NCBI RefSeq assembly: GCF_046267875.1
Contig: NZ_CP176502.1
Location: 1,116,001 to 1,180,000 of the forward strand
DNA from: Mannheimia glucosida
GTDB lineage: Bacteria > Pseudomonadota > Gammaproteobacteria > Enterobacterales > Pasteurellaceae
Reading direction: 5' to 3'
Length of the DNA stretch: 64,000 nt
Part shown: in pieces, positions 8,684 through 17,335 of the stretch
Position numbering within the stretch: position 1 is the first letter of the stretch
Layout: every line of letters begins with the position of its first letter
Translations under genes and position numbers: made by a program
The notes under the pieces: generated by a model
Database searches by the model: none
What the model was told of the DNA's origin: nothing
Seen by the model: the letters and a program-made list of their open reading frames with translations, nothing else

Positions 8684-10741
8684 ATGAGTTATCAAGTTTT
8701 AGCCCGTAAATGGCGACCGCAACGCTTCTCGGAAGTGGTTGGTCAGCAACACGTTTTATCTGCTCTTGAAAACAGTTTAAGAGAAGATAGACTGCACCAC
8801 GCTTACCTGTTTTCAGGCACTCGTGGTGTGGGGAAAACCTCTATTGCCCGTTTATTTGCCAAAGGCTTAAACTGTGTAAACGGGATCACCGCCGAACCTT
8901 GCGGTGAATGTGCGAATTGTAAAGCGATTGAAGAAGGGCATTTTATCGATCTCATTGAAATTGATGCTGCTTCTCGCACTAAAGTGGAAGATACCCGTGA
9001 GCTACTTGATAACGTTCAATATAAACCCACCGTTGGGCGTTTTAAGGTTTATTTAATTGACGAAGTGCATATGCTCTCTCGTCATAGTTTCAACGCTTTG
9101 CTGAAAACGCTTGAAGAGCCGCCTGAATATGTCAAATTCTTGTTGGCTACCACTGATCCGCAAAAACTGCCGATTACCATTCTCTCTCGCTGTATGCAAT
9201 TTCATCTGCGGGCATTAGAGCAATCGCAAATTGCCCGTCATCTTGAATTTATCCTAAATGCAGAGAAGATTCCGTTTGAGCCGCCGGCACTAGAAAAGTT
9301 GGCAAAAGCGGCACAAGGCAGTATTCGGGATTCTCTCAGCCTCACCGACCAAGCCATTGCAATGAGCAATGCCAATATTACGCTTGCGGTAGTCAGCCAA
9401 ATGCTGGGGTTGATTGACGATAATCAACCGCTAGAATTAGTGCAGGCAATCGCCCAAGCCGATGGTGAAAAGGCAATGGCGATCATCGAACAAATTGCAG
9501 CGAAAGGCGTTGATTGGCAACAATTATTAAGCGATGTGGCAGAAGTGTTACACAAAATTGCAATGTTGCAATTAGTGAAAACACCTACAACCGAAGAAAC
9601 ATTAGTGCATTTTCTGGCAAAACAAATTCCGCCCGAAGATGTGCAATTTTTCTATCAATTAATCCTCAACAGTAAAAAAGAGCTGCCTTTTGCACCAGAG
9701 CAACGTGCCGGTGTTGAAATGGCGATTTTGCGTGCATTAGCTTTCCACCCTAAACAAGCGGAAAAAATGGCAACGGTTGCGATGGAAAAGGTTACACAAC
9801 CAAACCATTCGGTTTCAGCGGTTACGACAGCAAAACCACAAAATCAAATTAGCCAGCTAAGAGAAAATTTTGAGCAAAATCAGCAAAAAACGGTTACTGT
9901 TGCCAATACTACCACAGCGGTTGAAAGCATTGCTCAACCGCCACAGGCAGTAGATAACACTATTTCGCCGTCTGCCCCAGCTACACTTTCACCGGCAATG
10001 GCAGCCCTCGAAGCCCGCAAAAAGCTACAAGCACAGCAGGCAAATTTAGCTCAAACCGAAAAAAAAAAGCCTGAGCTAAAATCCCCTCAAGTTATTGCAA
10101 AAAAATCGGCAAATCAGACCGCTTCACTGCAAGAACGGTTTATCAGTTTGGCTGAAAATCAACACAAAACCGCACAGCAAGTTTCACAACCAACTGAATC
10201 TGCCCCTAAAAGTGTGGAAGATGAAGATTATCGCTGGACGTGGCTCAATCCTGAATTAGAAAATCAAGCAGACAGTGCCAAGCCTTCTGATATTAAACAA
10301 GCGATTTTGCAAGAGCGTACACCTGAATTAGTGGCAAAAACCATTCATTTATCTTGTCAGCAGGATAAATGGTGTGACATCGCCAACTCACTCAATTTAG
10401 GCGGGTTTTCTCGCCAAATCGCCTTAAATAGCTATTTAGCGGCACAGACTGAACAGCACCTTTCGTTGATGTTAAAGCCGAATATGGCTCATCTAGATAA
10501 TCCGGAATCTCGCAAAAATTTAGAAGCTGCCCTTGCCGAAAAAGGCTATTCATACGAATTAACCATTGGTGACAATAGCGAACAGCAAACTCCGCTTGAA
10601 ATTCGGCGAGCCATTTTCAAGCAATTAACTGAAGCCGCAAAATCAGCATTGCTTAACGATGAAAAATTAATGTTACTTCGCAACGCTTTTGATGCACAAA
10701 TTGATGAATCAACCATTCGAGCGGTAGCGGAAACTGAGTAA
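8684..10741 (+). CDS. dnaX: DNA polymerase III subunits tau/gamma
   Basis: Clamp-loader ATPase, 685 residues for the full tau form. Walker A GTRGVGKT is near residue 45. A zinc site is formed by cysteines in CVNGITAEPCGECANCK. A Walker B-type motif reads LIDEVHML, and the sensor SRC follows. The centre is proline/glutamine-rich, and the C-terminal tau domain binds DnaB and the polymerase in homologues. A run of ten A bases around codons 459-462 forms a likely -1 frameshift site that would give the shorter gamma form. Confidence 0.97.
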   Translation: MSYQVLARKWRPQRFSEVVGQQHVLSALENSLREDRLHHAYLFSGTRGVGKTSIARLFAKGLNCVNGITAEPCGECANCKAIEEGHFIDLIEIDAASRTKVEDTRELLDNVQYKPTVGRFKVYLIDEVHMLSRHSFNALLKTLEEPPEYVKFLLATTDPQKLPITILSRCMQFHLRALEQSQIARHLEFILNAEKIPFEPPALEKLAKAAQGSIRDSLSLTDQAIAMSNANITLAVVSQMLGLIDDNQPLELVQAIAQADGEKAMAIIEQIAAKGVDWQQLLSDVAEVLHKIAMLQLVKTPTTEETLVHFLAKQIPPEDVQFFYQLILNSKKELPFAPEQRAGVEMAILRALAFHPKQAEKMATVAMEKVTQPNHSVSAVTTAKPQNQISQLRENFEQNQQKTVTVANTTTAVESIAQPPQAVDNTISPSAPATLSPAMAALEARKKLQAQQANLAQTEKKKPELKSPQVIAKKSANQTASLQERFISLAENQHKTAQQVSQPTESAPKSVEDEDYRWTWLNPELENQADSAKPSDIKQAILQERTPELVAKTIHLSCQQDKWCDIANSLNLGGFSRQIALNSYLAAQTEQHLSLMLKPNMAHLDNPESRKNLEAALAEKGYSYELTIGDNSEQQTPLEIRRAIFKQLTEAAKSALLNDEKLMLLRNAFDAQIDESTIRAVAETE
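10045..10080 (+). promoter_or_regulatory. dnaX programmed -1 frameshift site (gamma subunit)
   Basis: The zero frame reads GAA AAA AAA AAG, containing the slippery heptamer A AAA AAG. A -1 slip gives AAA GCC TGA, stopping at 10072-10074 after 463 residues. Exact 9-base arms TTTAGCTCA (10045-10053) and TGAGCTAAA (10072-10080) flank the A run. The E. coli dnaX site uses the same heptamer and also stops at once after the slip. Confidence 0.7.
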
Positions 10742-10746
10742 AACAA

Positions 10747-11655
10747 ATGAAAGCATTAGAATTAATTGATTTGGTAAAAACCTACCCAACAGGTGTAAAA
10801 GCCGTCAAAGGTATTAACCTTGTGGTGGAACAAGGGGATTTCTATGCTCTGCTTGGGCATAACGGGGCTGGTAAATCTACCACCATTGGCATTATCAGCT
10901 CGCTGGTCAATAAAACCAGCGGCAGCGTGAAAGTGTTTGGCTACGATTTAGACACCCAAAAAGTTGAATTAAAGCATCAAATCGGCTTAGTGCCACAAGA
11001 GTTTAATTTCAATCAATTTGAAAAAGTAATTGATGTGCTGGTGCAACAAGCCGGTTTTTATGGTATTCCTCGTGCTGAAGCCTTAGTGCGTGCTGAAAAA
11101 TGGCTCAAATTGCTCGACTTATGGGAAAAACGTATCCATCTCACCCGTGAGCTTTCCGGTGGAATGAAACGTCGGGTGATGATTGCCCGAGCCTTAATGC
11201 ACAACCCAAAATTGTTGATCTTAGACGAACCGACTGCCGGTGTTGATATTGAACTTCGCCGCTCGCTTTGGGATTTTTTAAGAGATCTGAATAATCAAGG
11301 CACGACTATTATTCTCACCACTCACTATTTAGAAGAAGCAGAAACCCTATGCCGCCACATCGGCATTATTCAACACGGCGAGCTGATTGAAAACACCTCA
11401 ATGAAAGCCTTACTGGCGAAATTAGAAAGTGAAGTATTTGTGTTAGATTTGCAAAATTCTGAACAAAATCAACCGCTTATGATTCAGAATTACCCGCATA
11501 AATGGCTTGATGAAAACACCCTTGAAGTGAATGTAAAACGCCAGCAAGGGCTAACCAATCTGTTTTCGCAAATTTCCGCCCAAGGGGCTGAGGTGCTAAG
11601 TATGCGAAACAAATCAAACCGTTTGGAAGAACTATTTATCAATATGGCTCAGTAA
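10747..11655 (+). CDS. ABC transporter ATP-binding protein (YadG-like)
   Basis: ATPase of a small exporter, 302 residues. Walker A GHNGAGKST, signature LSGGMKRR, Walker B LLILDEPTAGVD and the H-loop THYLEE are all present. It is two bases upstream of the permease gene, so the two form an operon. Best resemblance is to E. coli YadG/YadH, whose substrate is unknown. It starts just after the dnaX stop, so read-through from dnaX is possible. Confidence 0.9.
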   Translation: MKALELIDLVKTYPTGVKAVKGINLVVEQGDFYALLGHNGAGKSTTIGIISSLVNKTSGSVKVFGYDLDTQKVELKHQIGLVPQEFNFNQFEKVIDVLVQQAGFYGIPRAEALVRAEKWLKLLDLWEKRIHLTRELSGGMKRRVMIARALMHNPKLLILDEPTAGVDIELRRSLWDFLRDLNNQGTTIILTTHYLEEAETLCRHIGIIQHGELIENTSMKALLAKLESEVFVLDLQNSEQNQPLMIQNYPHKWLDENTLEVNVKRQQGLTNLFSQISAQGAEVLSMRNKSNRLEELFINMAQ

Positions 11656-11656
11656 A

Positions 11657-12418
11657 ATGAATTTAATCGGATTTTATACCTTAGCTTACAAAGAGTGCCG
11701 CCGCATTTTGCGGATTTGGCGACAAACGTTAGTGCCACCGGTGATTACTACCACGCTCTATTTTTTAATCTTCGGCACGCTGATTGGTGGGCGAATCGGG
11801 GAAATGAATGGCGTGGGCTACATCCAATTTATTGCTCCCGGCTTAATTATGATGACCGCCATCACCGCCTCTTATGTGAACACTGCCTCTTCGTTTTTCT
11901 TGAGTAAATTTACCCGAGATTTTGAAGAGATGCTGATTTCACCGCTCTCTACCCATAATATTATTTGGGGTTATGTCACCGGCAGTATTTTGCGTGCAGG
12001 TTTAGCCGCAACCTTAGTGATGTGCGTGGCGATGGTGTTTGTCTCGTTTGAAATCCACTCGGTTGCGATTATCGTCTTAACTCTATTGCTTACAATTATC
12101 GCCTTTGCCTTAGGTGGCGTAATTAATGCGGTGTTCGCCCGCTCCTTTGATGATGTCGGGCTGATTCCAACCTTTGTGCTTACTCCATTGACTTACCTAG
12201 GCGGTGTGTTTTATTCTATATCACTACTGCCTGAATTTTGGCAAACGGTGTCTAAATTCAACCCGATTGTGTATATGATTAACGGCTTAAGATATGGCTT
12301 CCTCGGTATCAGCGATGTGCCGTTAGGCTATACCTTTGCGGTGCTCACTTCACTTTGTATCGGCTTGTATATTGTTGCCTACTCCTTAATTCAACGAGGG
12401 GTTGGGCTTCGTTCTTAA
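11657..12418 (+). CDS. ABC transporter permease (YadH-like, ABC-2 type)
   Basis: Membrane partner of the preceding ATPase, 253 residues with six hydrophobic segments. It carries the ABC-2 signature around PLTYLGGVFYSISLLPEFW and FNPIVYMINGLRYGFLG. It forms a two-gene operon with the ATPase. The substrate is not known; YadH-type and drug/polysaccharide exporters share this fold. Confidence 0.9.
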   Translation: MNLIGFYTLAYKECRRILRIWRQTLVPPVITTTLYFLIFGTLIGGRIGEMNGVGYIQFIAPGLIMMTAITASYVNTASSFFLSKFTRDFEEMLISPLSTHNIIWGYVTGSILRAGLAATLVMCVAMVFVSFEIHSVAIIVLTLLLTIIAFALGGVINAVFARSFDDVGLIPTFVLTPLTYLGGVFYSISLLPEFWQTVSKFNPIVYMINGLRYGFLGISDVPLGYTFAVLTSLCIGLYIVAYSLIQRGVGLRS

Positions 12419-12432
12419 CTAACTGTGAGGTT

Positions 12433-13194
12433 ATGAAAATGAAAGCATTAAAAAAACTAGCAATTACAATGGCATTAACGTTATCAGGCACAGCCTTTTC
12501 ACAAGAAATTACCGTGTTTGCTGCCGCCTCAATGACGAATGTGTTACAAGATATTCAGCAGGATTTTGAAAAAGCCTATCCACAGGATAAAATCACGTTT
12601 TCCTTCGCCTCGTCATCTGTATTAGCAAAGCAAATTGAGCAAGATGCTCCGGCAGATATTTTTATTTCAGCCGACCAAAAGTGGCTGGATTATGTTGCCG
12701 AGAAACAACCTGAGAAGGTAAAACATCGCCGTAATTTAGTCCGAAACGAGTTAGTGCTAATCGCACCAACCGAGAGTAATATTGAGCCGAAAGCCATACA
12801 AGCGGTCGATTTTGCCAAAGAATTAGCAAACAGCTATTTATCAGTGGGAGACCCAGACCACGTTCCTGCGGGTAAATACGCTAAAAAAGCCCTTAGCCAT
12901 TACCAATTATGGGAAAGCGTTGAACCTCGTTTAGCGAGAGCAAAAAATGTGCGAGATGCCCTTTCTTTTGTCGAGCGAGGAGAATCTCCGCTTGGGATTG
13001 TCTATTCCACCGATGCCAAAGTGTCGAATAAAGTCAAAGTGGTTGCTGTTTTCCCGCCGGAAAGCTATGGCGAAATTGTTTACCCTGCTGCGGTAGTCAG
13101 TGAAAAAGCCTCTGCCGTCACATTTTTAGATTTCCTCAAAACCCCGAAAGCAAAAGCGAAATTTGAGGCAGCAGGGTTTTATCCTGTAAATTAA
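12433..13194 (+). CDS. modA: Molybdate-binding periplasmic protein ModA
   Basis: Periplasmic molybdate (and tungstate) receptor of the ModABC importer, 253 residues. It has a Sec signal peptide ending near AFS/QEI. The start FAAASMTNVLQDI and the later DPDHVPAGKYAKKAL are ModA signatures. The open frame extends upstream, but 12433 has TGAGG before it and starts the signal peptide. An uptake sequence is embedded near 12797. Molybdate is needed by the molybdoenzyme TtrA in this window. Confidence 0.94.
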   Translation: MKMKALKKLAITMALTLSGTAFSQEITVFAAASMTNVLQDIQQDFEKAYPQDKITFSFASSSVLAKQIEQDAPADIFISADQKWLDYVAEKQPEKVKHRRNLVRNELVLIAPTESNIEPKAIQAVDFAKELANSYLSVGDPDHVPAGKYAKKALSHYQLWESVEPRLARAKNVRDALSFVERGESPLGIVYSTDAKVSNKVKVVAVFPPESYGEIVYPAAVVSEKASAVTFLDFLKTPKAKAKFEAAGFYPVN

Positions 13195-13229
13195 ATTTAC
13201 TCTCCCCCTTGTAGTATTATTAATAGGTT

Positions 13230-13922
13230 ATGTTTGACTTCACCCCACAAGAACTCAATGCGATTGTTCTAAGCCTAAAAGTTGCCTCCATTGCCGTAGT
13301 GCTTGCATTACCGCTTGCCGTGTGGGTGGCATGGCTGCTTGCCCGCAAACAGTTTTGGGGCAAAAATCTGCTCAATGGTATTGTGCATCTCCCTCTGGTT
13401 TTACCGCCGGTTGTCATTGGCTATTTATTACTCATTTCGATGGCAAAACGAGGGGTAATCGGTCAATATTTGTGGGAATGGTTTCATTTCAGCTTGAGTT
13501 TTTCGTGGAAAGGGGCGGTGCTTGCCTCAATGGTAATGGCGTTTCCGCTAATGGTACGTTCTATCCGTTTAGCCTTTGAGGCAGTTGATCCTAAATTGGA
13601 GCAAGCCGCCAGAACGCTTGGGGCAACACCGTTAAAAGTGTTTTTCACGCTTACCTTACCGCTCTCTTTTTCAGGCATTATTGCCGGTGGCGTGCTGGGT
13701 TTTGCCCGCTCTTTGGGGGAGTTTGGGGCAACCATCACCTTTGTCTCCAACATTCCTAACCAAACCCAAACCATTCCTGCCGCCCTTTTCACCTTTATTG
13801 AAACCCCCGATGGAGAAATGGCTGCTGCCCGTTTGTGCTTGGTGGCGATTCTGATTTCACTCATTGCCCTATTCTGTTCGGAATGGCTGGCAGAAAGGCA
13901 AAAACGCTATGCTCAAACTTAG
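13230..13922 (+). CDS. modB: Molybdate ABC transporter permease ModB
   Basis: Inner-membrane channel of the molybdate importer, 230 residues with five to six membrane segments. The coupling-loop motif RTLGATPLKVFFTLTLPLS and the segment LGFARSLGEFGATITF are typical of ModB/CysT permeases. It follows modA by 35 bases and overlaps modC by 14 bases. Confidence 0.95.
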   Translation: MFDFTPQELNAIVLSLKVASIAVVLALPLAVWVAWLLARKQFWGKNLLNGIVHLPLVLPPVVIGYLLLISMAKRGVIGQYLWEWFHFSLSFSWKGAVLASMVMAFPLMVRSIRLAFEAVDPKLEQAARTLGATPLKVFFTLTLPLSFSGIIAGGVLGFARSLGEFGATITFVSNIPNQTQTIPAALFTFIETPDGEMAAARLCLVAILISLIALFCSEWLAERQKRYAQT

Positions 13923-14964
13923 ACTTCTTCAGCAGCTCGGCAATCTAACGCTCAATGTCAATCTTGATTTGCCGAATAAAGGCATAACAGCCATTTTCGG
14001 GCGTTCCGGAGCCGGTAAATCCAGCCTGATTAATTTAATTGCGGGGCTTTCAACTGCTCAAACCGGCTTTATCGAATTAAACGATCGGGTGCTGTTTGAC
14101 AGCCAAAACGGCATCAATTTACCACCTGAAAAACGCAACATTGGCTATGTGTTTCAAGAACATCGCCTTTTCCCTCATTATTCGGTGGAAAAAAACTTAA
14201 AATACGGTTACAAGCGGTCAGATTCTGCGGATTTTTTGCAAATCGTGGAACTGTTAGGGATTGCTCCTTTGCTTAATCGCTACCCGGCAAGCCTTTCCGG
14301 TGGTGAAAAACAACGTGTGGCGATTGGGCGGGCGTTATTAAGCTCACCGGATATTTTGCTGATGGACGAACCATTATCTGCCCTCGATCTCCCTCGTAAG
14401 CAAGAACTGCTGGACTATTTAGATAAATTAGCCACTCAGCTTGAAATACCGATTCTGTATGTCAGCCACAGTTTAGAGGAAGTAGTTCGGTTGGCAGATC
14501 ATCTTGTGCTGTTGGAAAACGGCAAAGTAACGGCATTTGACACCCTTTCAGCGGTTTGGCACAGCTCGGCATTTTCCGCTTGGCAGCCGAATAATCAGCG
14601 AATTAGCCTGCTTGAATTACCGGTGGAAGAAACACTTCCCCATTATAATATGCTTGGCTTAGGCTTGAACGCACAGCGATTATGGGTGAACCAACTCCCC
14701 CGCCATCAAATAGGCGAGAAGCTAAGGGTAACTATTGCCAGCAAAGAGGTTTCAATCAGCTTACAAAAACCGACTCAAAGCTCAATTCGTAATGTGTTAA
14801 AAGGCAATGTTCGGAAAATCGAAACGCATTTAGATCGGGTTGATCTGGCAATTCAAGTCGAAAATCAGCAAATTTGGAGTACGATCAGCCTTTGGTCTTT
14901 TAATGAATTAGCAATTCAACAGGGGCAAGAGGTCTATCTTCAAATCAAAAGCGTTTCTTTATAG
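13909..14964 (+). CDS. modC: Molybdate ABC transporter ATP-binding protein ModC
   Basis: ATPase of the molybdate importer, 351 residues. Walker A GRSGAGKSS, signature LSGGEKQRVAIGRAL, Walker B ILLMDEPLSALD. The C-terminal 100 residues fit a molybdate-binding TOBE domain. The in-frame start at 13864 would overlap modB by 59 bases; 13909 (MLKLRLLQQ) gives the normal N-terminus. Confidence 0.94.
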   Translation: MLKLRLLQQLGNLTLNVNLDLPNKGITAIFGRSGAGKSSLINLIAGLSTAQTGFIELNDRVLFDSQNGINLPPEKRNIGYVFQEHRLFPHYSVEKNLKYGYKRSDSADFLQIVELLGIAPLLNRYPASLSGGEKQRVAIGRALLSSPDILLMDEPLSALDLPRKQELLDYLDKLATQLEIPILYVSHSLEEVVRLADHLVLLENGKVTAFDTLSAVWHSSAFSAWQPNNQRISLLELPVEETLPHYNMLGLGLNAQRLWVNQLPRHQIGEKLRVTIASKEVSISLQKPTQSSIRNVLKGNVRKIETHLDRVDLAIQVENQQIWSTISLWSFNELAIQQGQEVYLQIKSVSL

Positions 14965-15018
14965 GCTTGCAAATTTCCTGTAAAATATGACCGCTTGTTA
15001 ATTCCCAAAAGAGACATT

Positions 15019-15453
15019 ATGCCAATCGTTAATCAATCTGCCCTTGTGCCTTATAGTGCCGAGCAAATGTATCAACTTGTTAATCAGTATGAAAAATACC
15101 CCGAATTTTTATCCGGCTGTGTGAGTACCAAAACCCTTAGCACCGGCGAAAATGAATTAAAGGCAGAGTTACATATTCAGAAATTAGGCATTAGCCAAAC
15201 CTTCAGTACCCACAATAAAATGACGCCACCCTATAAAATCGAGATGGCATTAATTGAAGGACCTTTCCGCCATTTACACGGAGCTTGGACATTCACTCCC
15301 TTTGATGAGCAAAGTTGTAAAATTGCCCTGCAATTAAATTTTGAGTTTTCCAGCCCGATTGTGGCAATGGTGTTCGGCAAGGTGTTCAACGAATTAACTT
15401 TAAAAATGGTAAATGCTTTCAAACAACGTGCAAAAGAGGTGTATGGTGTCTGA
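15019..15453 (+). CDS. ratA: RatA, START/COQ10-family protein
   Basis: 144-residue protein of the polyketide cyclase/START fold. The N-terminus MPIVNQSALVPYSAEQMYQLV matches the RatA/YfjG family. In E. coli RatA was described as a toxin that blocks ribosome subunit joining; relatives such as COQ10 bind ubiquinone, so the true role is debated. A uracil-rich USS region precedes it. The start at 15019 is chosen over 14995. It overlaps the next gene by 11 bases. Confidence 0.88.
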   Translation: MPIVNQSALVPYSAEQMYQLVNQYEKYPEFLSGCVSTKTLSTGENELKAELHIQKLGISQTFSTHNKMTPPYKIEMALIEGPFRHLHGAWTFTPFDEQSCKIALQLNFEFSSPIVAMVFGKVFNELTLKMVNAFKQRAKEVYGV

Positions 15454-15778
15454 ACAACTTCAAAACCCAGAAGAACGAAAAATTGAAGAACAGAAAATTA
15501 ATGTTGAAGTGCTTTATGCTTACCCTGATAAATATTTTCTGAAAAAACTGCAAGTGCCTCAAAACACTACCATTCAAACTATTATTTTGCTCTCCGGCGT
15601 ATTGGAAAAATATACCGAAATTGACTTGCGTGAAAACAAAGTCGGTATTTTTAGCCGCCCGGCAAAACTGAATGAAACGGTGGAAGAAGGCGACAGAATT
15701 GAGATCTACCGCCCGTTAATTGCTGACCCGAAAGAAATCAGACGCAAAAGAGCGGCTGAACAAGCGGAGAAGAAATAG
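15443..15778 (+). CDS. ratB: RatB / RnfH-family ubiquitin-fold protein
   Basis: 111-residue protein of the RnfH family (beta-grasp fold); the family core INVEVLYAYPDKYFLKKLQV and RIEIYRPLIADPKEIRRKRA are clear. Start 15443 (ATG) lies inside the ratA end with AGAGG upstream; GTG at 15446 is an alternative. The ratA-ratB pair is conserved in gammaproteobacteria. Despite its name the family is not a proven Rnf subunit. Confidence 0.85.
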   Translation: MVSEQLQNPEERKIEEQKINVEVLYAYPDKYFLKKLQVPQNTTIQTIILLSGVLEKYTEIDLRENKVGIFSRPAKLNETVEEGDRIEIYRPLIADPKEIRRKRAAEQAEKK

Positions 15779-15976
15779 CTTCTCCCCTTCAATCGAGGGG
15801 CAAAATATCTTTCGCCCCTACAATACGACAATTTCCGACCTCATATTCCTCCATTAAAATCCTATTATGAAAATCTTTCATAAATTTTATGTAAATTTTG
15901 AGTTTGATTATATTTAATCAACTTTCTATAGTTCACTCTAAATAAAATTTTATCAATTTTGATGCAGAGGGAGCTT
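15779..15976. repeat. Intergenic region with degenerate palindromic repeat
   Basis: GAGGGGCAAAA and TTTCGCCCCTAC (about 15796-15822) form an imperfect hairpin related to the 28-bp palindrome in rnfC. The remaining 140 bases are AT-rich and must hold the promoter of the MFS gene; no confident -35/-10 pair was picked. GAGGGAG (about 15966-15972) is the ribosome site of the next gene. Confidence 0.5.
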
Positions 15977-17266
15977 ATGGATATTCGTCAAAAAATTGCT
16001 CATAACAAAATGACTTCATTCCAATGGTTAGTGGTTGGGCTTACGGTGTTACTTAATATGCTGGACGGCTTTGATTTAATGGCACTCGCCTTTACCGCAA
16101 AAAGCATTCGAGAAGAATTACAGCTAGACGGTGCAGCAATCGGCAGCTTAATGAGTGCAGGTTTATTCGGTATGGCGATAGGCTCACTCTTTCTTTCACC
16201 GCTTGCGGATAAATTTGGTCGCCGTCCGCTGCTTTTAATCGGTACAGGCTTAGCCACGTTAGGAATGCTCCTAACCTATTTCGCTACTTCTGCGTTTGAA
16301 ATTGGCGTATATCGTGTAATCACCGGCTTAGGTGTGGCGGCAATTTTAACCGGTACAAACGTACTGGTGAGTGAATACTCCAGCCAAAAATGGCGTGGTT
16401 TAGCGATTGCCATTTATGCCTCGGGCTTTGGTATTGGGGCAATGCTGGGCGGTATGTCTGCGGTGTTATTACAAGGAGAGTATGGCTGGCGTGCGGTTTT
16501 CCTAGTTGGGTCGATTTTAACCGGTGCGGTATTCGTTTTATTATTCTTTGTATTGCCTGAATCGGTGGAATTTTTAATTTCAAAACGCCCGGTGAATGCT
16601 AAAGCTCGTTTAAATCAAATTGCCGTGAAATTAGGCTTAGGAAACGACTGGGAACTCCCTGAAATTGAGGCAAAAGCTAAAAGCAAAGTGGCAGTTACCC
16701 GTTTATTTGAGCCTGAATATCGCCGAAATACATTGTTGATTTGGCTTGCTTTTATTGCAATTTCAGCCTCATTTTACTTTATCAGCTCTTGGACTCCGGC
16801 ATTGTTAGAAGAAGCCGGAATGCCGAAAACCCAAAGCCAAACGGTAGGAATGGCAATTTCAGTCGGTGGCACAATCGGTTCGTTAATTTTCGGTTTCTTA
16901 GTCAGCCGCTGGGCAGCAAAACATATTTTGCAGGCATTCAGTATTCTCGCTGCATCTGCTGTGGTTGCCTTTGTGTTTGCCGGCAGTTTAGGACTCGCCA
17001 TTGCATTAGCCATTTTAGTTGGCGGATTAATTAACGGCTGCATTACTGGGCTTTATACCATTAACCCAACCCTATACGCACCGGATTTCCGCAGCACGGG
17101 CGTAGGCACCGCTATCGGTGTAGGGCGTTTAGGCTCAATTGTTTCCCCAACTCTTGCAGGTATTTTATTAGATGCCGGCTGGAAAAAGAACGAGCTTTAT
17201 TTAGGTGCAGCAGTCGTCTTATTAATTGCTGCTTTCACGGTACATTTTCTTAAACAGAGAAAATAA
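15977..17266 (+). CDS. MFS transporter, AAHS-like family
   Basis: 429-residue transporter with 12 predicted membrane segments. The motif DGFDLMALAFTA in segment 1 and the loop motif ADKFGRRPLLLIG place it with the aromatic acid:H+ symporter type of the major facilitator superfamily. The substrate cannot be told from sequence. Start 15977 is preferred over 15959 because of the GAGGGAG site 5 bases upstream. It is a single gene ending in a shared terminator with pepD. Confidence 0.85.
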   Translation: MDIRQKIAHNKMTSFQWLVVGLTVLLNMLDGFDLMALAFTAKSIREELQLDGAAIGSLMSAGLFGMAIGSLFLSPLADKFGRRPLLLIGTGLATLGMLLTYFATSAFEIGVYRVITGLGVAAILTGTNVLVSEYSSQKWRGLAIAIYASGFGIGAMLGGMSAVLLQGEYGWRAVFLVGSILTGAVFVLLFFVLPESVEFLISKRPVNAKARLNQIAVKLGLGNDWELPEIEAKAKSKVAVTRLFEPEYRRNTLLIWLAFIAISASFYFISSWTPALLEEAGMPKTQSQTVGMAISVGGTIGSLIFGFLVSRWAAKHILQAFSILAASAVVAFVFAGSLGLAIALAILVGGLINGCITGLYTINPTLYAPDFRSTGVGTAIGVGRLGSIVSPTLAGILLDAGWKKNELYLGAAVVLLIAAFTVHFLKQRK

Positions 17267-17271
17267 GAACT

Positions 17272-17313
17272 GCCCCGTAATTAGTTGAGGTCTTACTCAA
17301 TTAATTATGGGGC
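17272..17313. terminator. Bidirectional terminator between the MFS gene and pepD
   Basis: 18-base arms (17272-17289 and 17296-17313) pair with only two wobble mismatches around a 6-base loop; the stem is GCCCC-rich at its base. It lies between convergent genes. T-rich sequence follows on the plus strand (TCTTTATTTTTG). Confidence 0.75.
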
Positions 17314-17335
17314 AAGATTATGTCTTTATTTTTGA

